Origin: Massilia sp. IC2-278 | GTDB taxonomy: Bacteria > Pseudomonadota > Gammaproteobacteria > Burkholderiales > Burkholderiaceae_D | Reading direction: 5' to 3' | Assembly (NCBI RefSeq): GCF_020708045.1 | Contig: NZ_JAJFES010000002.1 | Coordinates: forward strand, 557,687 to 621,686 | DNA: 64,000 nucleotides | Part shown: positions 51,050 to 58,730 of the stretch, piece by piece | How the letters are laid out: each line of letters begins with the position of its first letter | Numbering within the stretch: the stretch's first letter is position 1 | Position numbers and translations under genes: made by a program | The notes under the pieces: model-generated | What the model was told of the DNA's origin: nothing | The model's input: the letters and a program-made list of their open reading frames with translations, nothing else | Databases searched by the model: none

Positions 51050-52102
51050 CTACCAGTACGGCCACATTCCCGCCCTGCGCTGCCGGCCGGGGTCGGTCCC
51101 GGCCAGCAGGGCGCGTGCATGCTGGAGCACGGCGGCCGAGCGCTGGGCGTCCGGGTCCCAGATGCAGCGGTGGTTGTCGCGGTCGAGCGGGGCCCAGCGC
51201 GCGATGTCGGCCTTGCTGAAGATGACCACGCTTTTCAGGCGCAGGCCGGCGGCCATGTGCGACACGCCGGTGTCGTTGCAGACCAGCAGCCGGGCCTGCT
51301 TCATCAGCACCGCCATCGCCCCGATCGAGATTGGCGCGGCCGCATTCACGGCGCGCGCCTGCATGTGGCTTGCCACTTCCGCGGCCAGGTCGGCTTCGTC
51401 GGCCGAACCGGTCAGCACCACGTCGACCCCGAATTCGGCGGCCAGGCGGTCCGCCACGTCGGCGAAGCGGCGCGCCGGCCAGCACTTGTCGCGCTTGCGC
51501 GCGCCGGGATGCACGCAGATATAGCCGCCGGGTTGCAGGCCCGTGGCGATGCCGCTCGCTTCGAGTTCCTGCCGGTCTTCCGAAGCCAGCGGGAATTCCA
51601 GGTAGTCGCCGACCGCGCTGGCCCCCAGCCGCTGGACCAGGTGCAGCAGCCGTTCGGATTCCGCCCCGACTTCGGGGTAGGGAAACAGCACAGTGCGCTC
51701 GGTGGCAACCGGTTTGCCCTGGCAGTGGCCGGCCACGGCATGGGCGCCGAAGCCGGCGACGATCTCGTTACTGATGCCGCCATTGCCGTGCAGCTGCAAC
51801 GCCAGCGTGAAGCGGCGCGCGCACATGCTGGCGTAGAAGGGCGTCAGTTCCTCGTGCCGCACCGGCTGCTCGGGCAGCAGCGGATGGCCGGGAAAGGGCA
51901 GGAAGTCGTCGATGTAGTGGCGAAAGCGCGCGGCGAACTGGCTGGCCCAGGGCAGGCCGACCAGGGTGATGCGCGCATGCGGCAGCGCCGTGCGCAGCGC
52001 GCGCAGGGCCGGCACCGCGCACAGCATGTCGCCCAGGTGCAGGGCGCGGAACACGGCCACGGAATCGATGTCGAGCCGGTGGAAAAGCGGACGGCGTTGC
52101 AC
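51050..52102 (-). CDS. Family 9 glycosyltransferase (heptosyltransferase-like)
   Basis: 350 residues. GT-B fold: FRALHLGDMLCAVPALRALR (18-37) is the N-terminal GT9 motif, VHPGARKRDKCWPARRFADV and VCNDTGVSHMAAGL are the donor-side motifs. Members add heptose or other sugars to lipopolysaccharide core or similar glycans in the cytoplasm. Together with DUF4254 and the carbamoyltransferase it forms a surface-glycan cluster. Its promoter region contains the 9-bp minisatellite. Confidence 0.9.
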   Translation of the reverse strand: MQRRPLFHRLDIDSVAVFRALHLGDMLCAVPALRALRTALPHARITLVGLPWASQFAARFRHYIDDFLPFPGHPLLPEQPVRHEELTPFYASMCARRFTLALQLHGNGGISNEIVAGFGAHAVAGHCQGKPVATERTVLFPYPEVGAESERLLHLVQRLGASAVGDYLEFPLASEDRQELEASGIATGLQPGGYICVHPGARKRDKCWPARRFADVADRLAAEFGVDVVLTGSADEADLAAEVASHMQARAVNAAAPISIGAMAVLMKQARLLVCNDTGVSHMAAGLRLKSVVIFSKADIARWAPLDRDNHRCIWDPDAQRSAAVLQHARALLAGTDPGRQRRAGMWPYW

Positions 52103-52174
52103 GGTCTTCTCCTCGATGAATGCCGGGCCATGGCCGGTACTGGGGCGCTGCCTGCGTCACGCGCGCTTTGCGCT

Positions 52175-52300
52175 GGCCGCATTGGCCGCATTGGCCGCAT
52201 TGGCTGCATTGGCTGCAACGGCTGCAACGGCTGCAACCGCTGCAACCGCTGCAACGGCTACAACGGCTACAACGGCTACAACGGCTACAACGGCTACAAC
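52175..52300. repeat. 9-bp minisatellite, 14 copies
   Basis: Fourteen contiguous 9-mers: three GGCCGCATT, one GGCTGCATT, three GGCTGCAAC, two CGCTGCAAC and five GGCTACAAC. The gradual drift along the array suggests slippage. It lies between the GT9 start (52102) and the end of the 71-residue gene (52339), outside any gene that I trust. Copy number could vary between strains. Confidence 0.93.
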
Positions 52301-52338
52301 TGAGCGCACTGGCCGCGCCGGCGCCCTTGGACCCATGG

Positions 52339-52554
52339 TCATTGCCATGACAGCCGGCCGAGCACGTTGCGGGTGATACGCTCGACGCGGCGGTCGCGCC
52401 CGTCCGCCAGCACCTGCGCCCAGTCGGTGGTGCCGGCCGAGAACACCGCGCCGCCCCGTTCGAACACGCCCATGGTGGTGGCTTGCACGCCTTCGCCGGC
52501 GGCATGGCGTTCGCCCGGCGGCACGCTGGCGCGCCCCTGATAGGCGCGGATCAT
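52339..52554 (-). CDS. 71-residue protein resembling the C-terminus of dimethylformamidase-type proteins
   Basis: Starts MIRAYQGRASVPPGERHA. The last 50 residues (MGVFERGGAVFSAGTTDWAQ and RVERITRNVLGRL) resemble the C-terminal tail of N,N-dimethylformamidase large-subunit-like proteins, which are much longer. Here it is a stand-alone ORF whose ATG overlaps the carbamoyltransferase stop (ATGA), so the two are translated together. I cannot assign a function; a partner or regulatory subunit of the carbamoyltransferase is an inference. Confidence 0.7.
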   Translation of the reverse strand: MIRAYQGRASVPPGERHAAGEGVQATTMGVFERGGAVFSAGTTDWAQVLADGRDRRVERITRNVLGRLSWQ

Positions 52555-54248
52555 TCCGGCAGCTCCGGTTCGACGCGCTTGCGCACCAGCCAGGGCGGCA
52601 TCGCCAGCGCGTGCAGCGGCATGCGCCGGAACGCGGCCAGGGCCTGCGCCGGGGTCTCGACGATCGGTTCGTCCCTGCCCTTGAACGAGGTGTTCAGCAG
52701 CACCGGCACCCCGGTGCGTTCGGCAAAGCCGGTCAGCAGGGTGCGCAGCAGCGGATCGTCGTTCGGCCCGACCGTCTGCAGGCGCGCGGTGCCGTCGACG
52801 TGGGTGATGGCGGGCACGCTCCGGATGCGCCCGGGTCGCACCGGCGCCGCGAACTGCATGAAGGGCGAGGCGCCGGGCAGGTCGAACCAGTCGTTCGCGT
52901 GTTCCTCGAGCACCACCGTCGCCAGCGGGCGGAACCATTCGCGCGCCTTGACGCGCGCGTTGATCCAGTCGCGCACATAGCCGCGGCGCGGGTCGCCCAG
53001 GATGCTGCGGTGGGCCAGCGCACGCGGGCCGAATTCGCTGCGGCCCTGGTACAGCGCCACCACCTTGCGCGCACACAGCAGGTCGAGCATGCGTTCGCAC
53101 AGGGCGTCGCGGCCGTTGAGCTTTTCGGCAACCAGGCCGCTGCCGTCGCCGGTGGCCTGGGCCACCGCCGCGTCGATATCGGGTGCTTGCGGCGCGGGGC
53201 CGAGGTAGTCGTGGGTCCAGCGCCAGTCGCAGGCTTGCCCCGCCAGTTCGACCAGGCCGTAGATGGCGCAGCCGAGCGCGGTGCCGGCGTCGCCCGGCGC
53301 CGGCGGAATGAAGACGCGCCGGAACGGCGTTTCGTGCAGCAGGCGCTCGTTGGCCGAGCAGTTCAGGCCGCATCCTCCGGCAAAGCACAGGTCGTCCAGC
53401 CCGGTGACGGCGTGCAGCCAGCGCGCCACCTCCAGCAAGGCCTCCTCGAAGGCGCGCTGGCCGGCCGCCGCCAGGTTGGCGCAGTCGGAAAAGCCTGCCT
53501 CGGGCATGCCGTAGCGGAAGCGGCCACGCTCGGCCAGGATGGCGCGCCAGGGCGCCGGGATCGCCACCCGGTTGCCGTCGACCGCGAGCGGCGGCAGCGC
53601 CAGCGCGCGCGGGTCGCCGTGCGGTGCCAGGCCCATCACCTTGCCTTCGTTGCCTTCGCCGGGGAACAGCGCTTGCGTGAGCAGGGAATAGAACATGCCG
53701 AGGCCGGCGGGGCGCGTGTCGTCGCGGTCCCACAGCTGCTTGCCGATGCAGTGGACCTGCTCGCGGTTGGCCACGTAGAACGAGGACACTTCGCGCCAGT
53801 CGCCGGGCACCCCGGCGGCGGCGGCCCAGTGTTCGGTGAAGTCGAGCACCGGGCTGCCCTGGCCGTCGACGACCATCACCGCCGCCTGGCGGAACGGCGA
53901 CGGGTGGAACACGCTGTACAAATGGGCCAGGTGGTGCGAGATGCGCGCGCGGCGGCAGCCGGGGGCGAGCACCAGGCTGCCGGCCAGTTCGGCTTCGTAG
54001 CTGGCCAGGGCCGCGATTTCGGCATCCGACGAATGGCATTCGACGACCGCGTCGAGCGGCCGGGCGAGGCCGGGCAGGGCGGGGCCGTAATGCTCGCGCA
54101 GGTCGCCGGGCTTGCCCCGGTGGTGCTTGCGGCGCGTGAGCCGCTCCTTCTGGATGGCCCACTCCAGCCGGGAACCCTGCATCAGGCAGATGCTGGCATC
54201 CTGGGTACGATTGATGCCGAGTATGGCAGGTCCGGGCGCATCGTTCAT
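52551..54248 (-). CDS. Carbamoyltransferase, NodU/CmcH family
   Basis: 565 residues. N-terminal Kae1-like half with the metal-binding RISHHLAHLYSVF (about 112-124), VVDGQGSPVLDF and GEGNEGKVMGLAPHG; C-terminal YrdC-like half with QGRSEFGPRALAHRSILGDP and VLLNTSFKGRDEPIV. It transfers a carbamoyl group from carbamoyl phosphate, through carbamoyl-AMP, to a hydroxyl group of a sugar or antibiotic. In this place a surface glycan is the likely target. Divergent from nudC by 124 bases. Confidence 0.93.
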   Translation of the reverse strand: MNDAPGPAILGINRTQDASICLMQGSRLEWAIQKERLTRRKHHRGKPGDLREHYGPALPGLARPLDAVVECHSSDAEIAALASYEAELAGSLVLAPGCRRARISHHLAHLYSVFHPSPFRQAAVMVVDGQGSPVLDFTEHWAAAAGVPGDWREVSSFYVANREQVHCIGKQLWDRDDTRPAGLGMFYSLLTQALFPGEGNEGKVMGLAPHGDPRALALPPLAVDGNRVAIPAPWRAILAERGRFRYGMPEAGFSDCANLAAAGQRAFEEALLEVARWLHAVTGLDDLCFAGGCGLNCSANERLLHETPFRRVFIPPAPGDAGTALGCAIYGLVELAGQACDWRWTHDYLGPAPQAPDIDAAVAQATGDGSGLVAEKLNGRDALCERMLDLLCARKVVALYQGRSEFGPRALAHRSILGDPRRGYVRDWINARVKAREWFRPLATVVLEEHANDWFDLPGASPFMQFAAPVRPGRIRSVPAITHVDGTARLQTVGPNDDPLLRTLLTGFAERTGVPVLLNTSFKGRDEPIVETPAQALAAFRRMPLHALAMPPWLVRKRVEPELPE

Positions 54249-54372
54249 CGTGTTCTCCGTTCTTGTTATCGGGCGATGGGTCGATCCAGCCCTACTTTGA
54301 GCACGATGAGCTGCGATTAGTTCGGCACGGTTTTCAAACAGGCGCGGGCGGGCGCGCACGGCTCGCGGTATC

Positions 54373-55230
54373 ATGAAAAAAATCTTCTCATCCGAGCCCC
54401 GACCACTGTCCATGCTGCATACGCCTTCCACTTTCACGGCGCTGATGGCGCCGCAAGCCCATCCCGCTCCGCTCACCTTCCTGTTCCATGGCGGCCGCCT
54501 GCTGGTGCGCGAGCACGACCTGGCGCTGCCCGACGCCGCGGCGCTGGCCACGCTCGACCTCGACCCGGCGCACATGCAGCCGGTCGGCCTGTTGGGTGAT
54601 CGCTATTGCCAGGCTGGATGGAGCGAAAGCGAAGCGGCGCCGCCGGGCCATGCCTGGCGCGGCCTGCGTTCGCTGTTCGGCGACATGGATGAGGAATGGC
54701 TCGGCGTGGCCGGCCGCGCGGCCCAGATCGCCGAATGGGCGCGTACCCACCGCTACTGCGGCGCCTGCGCGCATCCCATGGAACGCCTGATGCACGAGCG
54801 CAGTTTCAAGTGCACCCACTGCGGCCACCTGGCCTACCCACGCATTTCGCCGGCGATGATGGTCCTGATCAAGAAGGACGACAAGGTGCTGCTGGCGTTG
54901 CACCACGCCTCGGCGGCGAAGCGCTTCACGCCGCTGGCGGGTTTCCTGGAGGCAGGCGAGTCGATCGAGGAAGCGATCCACCGCGAAGTGATGGAAGAGG
55001 TGGGCTTGCGCGTGACGAACCTGCAGTATTTCGCCAGCCAGTCATGGCCCTTCCCGCATTCGCTGATGATCGCCTTTACCGCCGACTACGCCGGCGGCGA
55101 GATCCGCGTGGATGCCAGCGAAATCGCCGAGGCGCGCTGGTTCGGACCAAGCGACGAATGGCCGGAGCGCGTGCCGCACATCTCGGTATCGAGCGTGCTG
55201 GTGGATGCGCACCGGCCACCTGGAAAATAA
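54373..55230 (+). CDS. nudC: NAD+/NADH pyrophosphatase NudC
   Basis: 285 residues. Zinc ligands C129, C132, C147 and C150 (YCGACAHP...CTHCG), the Nudix box from G190 (GFLEAGESIEEAIHREVMEE) and the NudC-specific SQSWPFPHS (222-230; SQPWPFP is usual). It hydrolyses NADH and removes NAD caps from RNA. Alternative start MLHTPSTF at 54412. Stops five bases before the convergent membrane-protein gene ends. Confidence 0.94.
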   Translation: MKKIFSSEPRPLSMLHTPSTFTALMAPQAHPAPLTFLFHGGRLLVREHDLALPDAAALATLDLDPAHMQPVGLLGDRYCQAGWSESEAAPPGHAWRGLRSLFGDMDEEWLGVAGRAAQIAEWARTHRYCGACAHPMERLMHERSFKCTHCGHLAYPRISPAMMVLIKKDDKVLLALHHASAAKRFTPLAGFLEAGESIEEAIHREVMEEVGLRVTNLQYFASQSWPFPHSLMIAFTADYAGGEIRVDASEIAEARWFGPSDEWPERVPHISVSSVLVDAHRPPGK

Positions 55231-55234
55231 CAGA

Positions 55235-56158
55235 TCAGCTTTCGGTCGCCGCCGGTAAAGCCGGCGCGCCGCGTGCCGGAAGCAGTGCAACGGCCGGGGC
55301 CACGGCTACCGCGGAAGCCGGCATGGTGCGCGGCGCTTCTTCCGGCCGCGCGCCGGTCCCGCGCAACTGCACCGCCCGCTGCAATAGATCGAACCAGAAC
55401 GGCGCGCCGAACAGGGTGGTCGCCGCCGTGATCAGCCAACCGGCCGCCTGCAGGGCAAAGGCGGTATCCCACACAGGCGGAAAACTCGTCCAGCCGATCG
55501 GCAGCGCCCACAGCTTGCTCAGGGTGGCGGCGTCGAGGGCGCCCGGCACGGCATCGATGTGGGCCGCCAGCTGGGGCTGCTGCCAGAGGGTGCGGAACAG
55601 GGAGATGCTGTCGATGTTGAACATGATCGCCAGCAGCAGCGACAGCAACAGCGAGATCAGCAGCTGGCGCCGTTTATAGGCGCCGGACACGCGCTCCATG
55701 GCGTTGTCGAACCAGCCGGCCACCAGCGCCTGGAAGCGTTCCAGGTCGCCGCCGGCACGCGCGTACAGGGCGTGCAGGGCGCGCCGCACCTGCGGATCGG
55801 CGATGCCGTCGATGTCGGCGCCCAGGCGCGCGAAGTCGCCGGGGACGCGCTGGATGCTGTCGATCAGCGCAATCGCGAACTGCGCCGGTTCGATGTAGGA
55901 TGGGCGGGCCGCGAGATGGCGCTCGTCGACCGGCGTGCCGTTGCTGTGCGGGTTGACCAGGGGGTGGGCATAGACCATCTGCGCCAGGGCGTCGAAACGC
56001 GGGTCGTTGAGCATGCTCTTGATGCCGGCCAGCAGGGTGTTGGCGCGCAGCCGGAATGCAGCCGCCAGCGCTTCCTGCAAGGTGGCGACGATCAGCGCCA
56101 CAGTGCCGTAACAGAACGTCAACCCAATTGCCAATTCCAGTACTGAACTCCCGAACAT
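55235..56158 (-). CDS. Hypothetical integral membrane protein
   Basis: 307 residues. Helix near the N-terminus (LELAIGLTFCYGTVALIV, about 7-24), a second at about 163-180 (LLISLLLSLLLAIMFNIDSI) and a third near 250-270 (ALQAAGWLITAATTLFGAPF). Between the first two is a soluble helical segment of 130 residues. The C-terminus ends in an alanine/proline-rich tail. I do not recognise the family by name; similar proteins occur as single genes in this group of bacteria. Start taken at MFGSSVLE. Confidence 0.75.
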   Translation of the reverse strand: MFGSSVLELAIGLTFCYGTVALIVATLQEALAAAFRLRANTLLAGIKSMLNDPRFDALAQMVYAHPLVNPHSNGTPVDERHLAARPSYIEPAQFAIALIDSIQRVPGDFARLGADIDGIADPQVRRALHALYARAGGDLERFQALVAGWFDNAMERVSGAYKRRQLLISLLLSLLLAIMFNIDSISLFRTLWQQPQLAAHIDAVPGALDAATLSKLWALPIGWTSFPPVWDTAFALQAAGWLITAATTLFGAPFWFDLLQRAVQLRGTGARPEEAPRTMPASAVAVAPAVALLPARGAPALPAATES

Positions 56159-56302
56159 AGCGCCTCCCTTTCGCAAGAAAACCTATCCACGCTAGCGCAT
56201 CGGCGCAACACAGGAGTCCGTTTTGCTCAAGAAATCGGCAGGCGCCGGAAGGCTCGGCGCATTTTCTATATACTGGCGGCAATCGATTTTTTAGGGTATG
56301 TC

Positions 56303-56869
56303 ATGTCCGACAAAGAAGCATTTACCGAACAGGATTGGCGCCGTTTGCTGACCAGCCTCGGTGAAGATCCAAACCGTCCCGGCCTGCACGAAACGCCTGC
56401 GCGCGTCACCAAAGCCTGGAAACACTGGACCTCCGGCTACGGCCAGGACCCGGTCGAAGTCCTGAAAGCCTTCGAGGATGGCGCGGAGCAGTACAACGAA
56501 CTGATCGTGGTGCGCGGCATCCCGGTCTACAGCCATTGCGAACACCACCTGGCGCCGTTCTTCGGCAAGGCCACCGTCGGCTACCTGCCGAACGGGAAGA
56601 TCGTCGGCCTGTCGAAGCTGACCCGCCTGGTCGACATCTTCTCGAAGCGCCTGCAGGTGCAGGAACGCATGACGATGCAGATCGCCAACGCGCTGATGGA
56701 AGTGCTGGAACCGAAAGCCGTGGGTGTGGTCGTCAAGTGCCGCCACATGTGCATGGAAAGCCGCGGCATCCGCACCCAGGGCGAGGAAACCATTACCTCC
56801 TGCATGCTGGGCGAACTGCAGCCGAACCTGGCGCTGCGCACCGAGTTCCTGTCGCTCGCACGCGACTAA
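56303..56869 (+). CDS. folE: GTP cyclohydrolase I
   Basis: 188 residues. Converts GTP to 7,8-dihydroneopterin triphosphate for folate. Zinc and catalytic residues are visible: YSHCEHHLAPFFGKATVGY (about 74-92) and CRHMCMESRGI (143-153); KLTRLVDIFSKRLQVQERM is the family motif. A possible -10 TATACT lies at 56269-56274. It is a single-gene unit. Confidence 0.97.
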   Translation: MSDKEAFTEQDWRRLLTSLGEDPNRPGLHETPARVTKAWKHWTSGYGQDPVEVLKAFEDGAEQYNELIVVRGIPVYSHCEHHLAPFFGKATVGYLPNGKIVGLSKLTRLVDIFSKRLQVQERMTMQIANALMEVLEPKAVGVVVKCRHMCMESRGIRTQGEETITSCMLGELQPNLALRTEFLSLARD

Positions 56870-56944
56870 ATCACGGGCCAACCCGGCCCGCCGGGAACCT
56901 GTTCATTAACTTCGCCCTCAAAGGATGTTTAGGGGGCGAACGTC

Positions 56945-57268
56945 ATGGCCCGGCCCGAATTTCCCAGCGATATAGGCCGCGAGCAGTTCGAGCTCGTGCG
57001 CGACACACTTGAAGCGGCGCGCCGCAAGACGCGTCCGCGCAAGCACGATTTGTACGACGTGTACTGCGCCGTCCTCTGGTTCCTGCACACGGGCGCCGCC
57101 TGGCGTAGTCTGCCGCGCGAGTTCCCGCCCTGGCGCACCGTGCACGAATACTTCACGCAATGGACCATGCTGCGCAACGGCGAGCGCTCGCTGCTCGAGC
57201 AGACGCTCGACACGCTCGGGCGCGACGTCGAGCTGGCCCAGCTGCAGCGGCTGATGCGGCCGAGCTGA
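56945..57268 (+). CDS. Isolated IS5-type transposase N-terminal domain (DUF4096-like)
   Basis: 107 residues resembling the N-terminal domain of IS5/IS1031-type transposases: LVRDTLEAARRKTRPRKHDL, YDVYCAVLWFLHTGAAWRSL and PPWRTVHEYFTQW. The catalytic DDE domain is absent and no inverted repeats or remaining transposase were found on either side, so this is either an old remnant or a domesticated DNA-binding protein. The intact frame with high GC favours the latter. It is 76 bases after folE on the same strand. Confidence 0.72.
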   Translation: MARPEFPSDIGREQFELVRDTLEAARRKTRPRKHDLYDVYCAVLWFLHTGAAWRSLPREFPPWRTVHEYFTQWTMLRNGERSLLEQTLDTLGRDVELAQLQRLMRPS

Positions 57269-57450
57269 GCGTGCTCAGCCGTGCGGCGTGTTTGCGCCGG
57301 AATTGTATAAACTGATAACAACAGCGATCGCCCAGCCTGTGCCGTGCAGCCGGTTCCTGCCTTGTCACATTCTGTTGCGATTTCAAGCCGTGCGCGCCGA
57401 ACGGCTGAGCTACGCTGGAGCTATTGTCTTTCTTTCACGCCGGCGCCCGG

Positions 57451-58059
57451 ATGTTCGACCAACTCAACCTGTACCTGTTTTCACTGATCAATTCCGCACC
57501 CGGCCTGGAAGGCTGGCGCCTGCACGGTGCCGTGTTTGCCGCCGAATGGGTGATCATGATCCTGCCGCTCGGCCTGGTGCTGATGTGGATGAACGGCGAT
57601 ACCGCCGGGCGCGAAGCCGCCGTGCGCGCCTTCCTGGCCGCCGTGATCGCGCTGACGCTCAACAAGATGATCGGCCTGGCGTGGTTCCATCCGCGTCCTT
57701 TCATGGCCGAGGTCGGGCAGACCTTCATGTTCCACGCGCCGGACTCGTCCTTCCCGAGCGACCATGGCACCAGCATGTTCTCGGTGGCGCTGGCACTGGC
57801 GTTCGGACCGCTGCGCGAAGCACGCCGCTTCGGCATCGCCTTGCTGGCGCTGGGTGTGGTGGTAGCCTGGGCGCGGGTATTCCTGGGTGTGCATTGGCCG
57901 CTGGACATGGCCGGGGCACTGGTTACCTCGGGCGTGGCGGCCTTGCTGGTGAATACCAGGACCGGCCAGGCGCTGGCGGCGCTGGTGGTGCCGCAGATGC
58001 AGGTGGTGTATCGGCGCGTGTTGCGCGCGCCCATCAAGCGCGGCTGGCTGCGCCCCTAG
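57451..58059 (+). CDS. PAP2-family phosphatase, probably undecaprenyl-diphosphatase
   Basis: 202 residues with about five membrane helices. The three PAP2 motifs are there: KMIGLAWFHPRPF (C1), SSFPSDHGTSMF (C2) and RVFLGVHWPLDMAGA (C3, with the catalytic histidine). It resembles BcrC-type enzymes that recycle undecaprenyl diphosphate for cell-wall synthesis. ATG at 57451 is chosen; an upstream TTG at 57424 has a poor ribosome site. Confidence 0.88.
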   Translation: MFDQLNLYLFSLINSAPGLEGWRLHGAVFAAEWVIMILPLGLVLMWMNGDTAGREAAVRAFLAAVIALTLNKMIGLAWFHPRPFMAEVGQTFMFHAPDSSFPSDHGTSMFSVALALAFGPLREARRFGIALLALGVVVAWARVFLGVHWPLDMAGALVTSGVAALLVNTRTGQALAALVVPQMQVVYRRVLRAPIKRGWLRP

Positions 58060-58159
58060 AGCGCATGGCAGCGCCCCATAGCGGCGTTGCATCGTCTCGC
58101 CGTACTGACAGTACTGTCTTCGACGATGCGCCTTGCTCTGGGGTGCTGCCAAGCACTCT
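58058..58159. repeat. 102-bp imperfect palindrome between convergent genes
   Basis: The left arm (about 58058-58100) with TGGCAGCGCCCCA and GCATCGTC is inverted in the right arm (about 58118-58159) with GACGATGC and TGGGGTGCTGCCA. The arms agree at about four bases in five. A GTACTGACAGTAC centre completes the hairpin. It begins at the PAP2 stop codon and may end both convergent transcripts or be a miniature mobile repeat. Confidence 0.8.
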
Positions 58160-58170
58160 ATGAAAACAGG

Positions 58171-58575
58171 TCACTCGGTCGGCGCTTCCGCCTCTTCGAA
58201 CACCAGCTGCTTGTTTTCGTCGAAGTGGAACAGGCCGAGCGGCTGCCCGGTCACCTGCTCGGGTTCTTCCATCTGGCTGCAGCCCCCGGTCTCGAAGCGC
58301 CAGGCCGTGTCGCCGGCGCGGATCGTGTAGACGTTGTCCCCGGAGCCGAACAGTTCGAGTTCCACATCCGACACCGGCAGCGTGGCCAGCTCGAAGCGGC
58401 GCTGGCAATCGGGCATGCGCGCCGCGATCAGGTCCAGCGTGACTTCCTTCTTCCAGAACTGCTCCTGCACCGCGCGCACGGTCAGCGCGTGCGTATTGCC
58501 CTCGATGTAATACGTGGCCGAGTCGTCGACGCAGCCGGCCAGCAGCAGGGGAGTCAGTAGGAGAAGTTTTCGCAT
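58171..58575 (-). CDS. Hypothetical lipoprotein
   Basis: 134 residues. MRKLLLLTPLLLAGC is a lipoprotein signal with the lipidated cysteine at 15 and D at +2 (CVDD), which could favour inner-membrane retention. The mature part is acidic, with two further cysteines (MPDCQRR, GGCSQME), and looks like a small beta-rich domain. Family not recognised. It is convergent with the PAP2 gene and divergent from rtcB. Confidence 0.8.
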   Translation of the reverse strand: MRKLLLLTPLLLAGCVDDSATYYIEGNTHALTVRAVQEQFWKKEVTLDLIAARMPDCQRRFELATLPVSDVELELFGSGDNVYTIRAGDTAWRFETGGCSQMEEPEQVTGQPLGLFHFDENKQLVFEEAEAPTE

Positions 58576-58730
58576 GCAAGGTTCCATGGTCCGGCGCGAA
58601 ATGGCGCCTCAGCCAGTATAGAACGGCCTCTCCGCACGCCGCAACTGCGCAGTCGAATCCTCCCGGACTCCCCGCTCCGGCGATTTGGGCCATGATGAAG
58701 CCGTTGTCGATTTCACCAGTCAGCGCATCC

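Noticed and set aside
50728..51120. 130-residue minus-strand ORF over the left end of the IS607-type element
   Set aside because: Different frame from the tnpA remnant, no motif, and it runs over the estimated IS border.
52175..52300. CRISPR array
   Set aside because: The 9-bp units are contiguous without spacers; this is a minisatellite. No cas genes occur in the window.
51966..52376. Plus-strand ORF with a long Ala/Thr repeat across the minisatellite
   Set aside because: A 9-bp repeat stays open in several frames on both strands; there is no ribosome site and the frame runs over the GT9 start.
52611..54320. 569-residue open frame antisense to the carbamoyltransferase
   Set aside because: Shadow of a well-matched enzyme gene.
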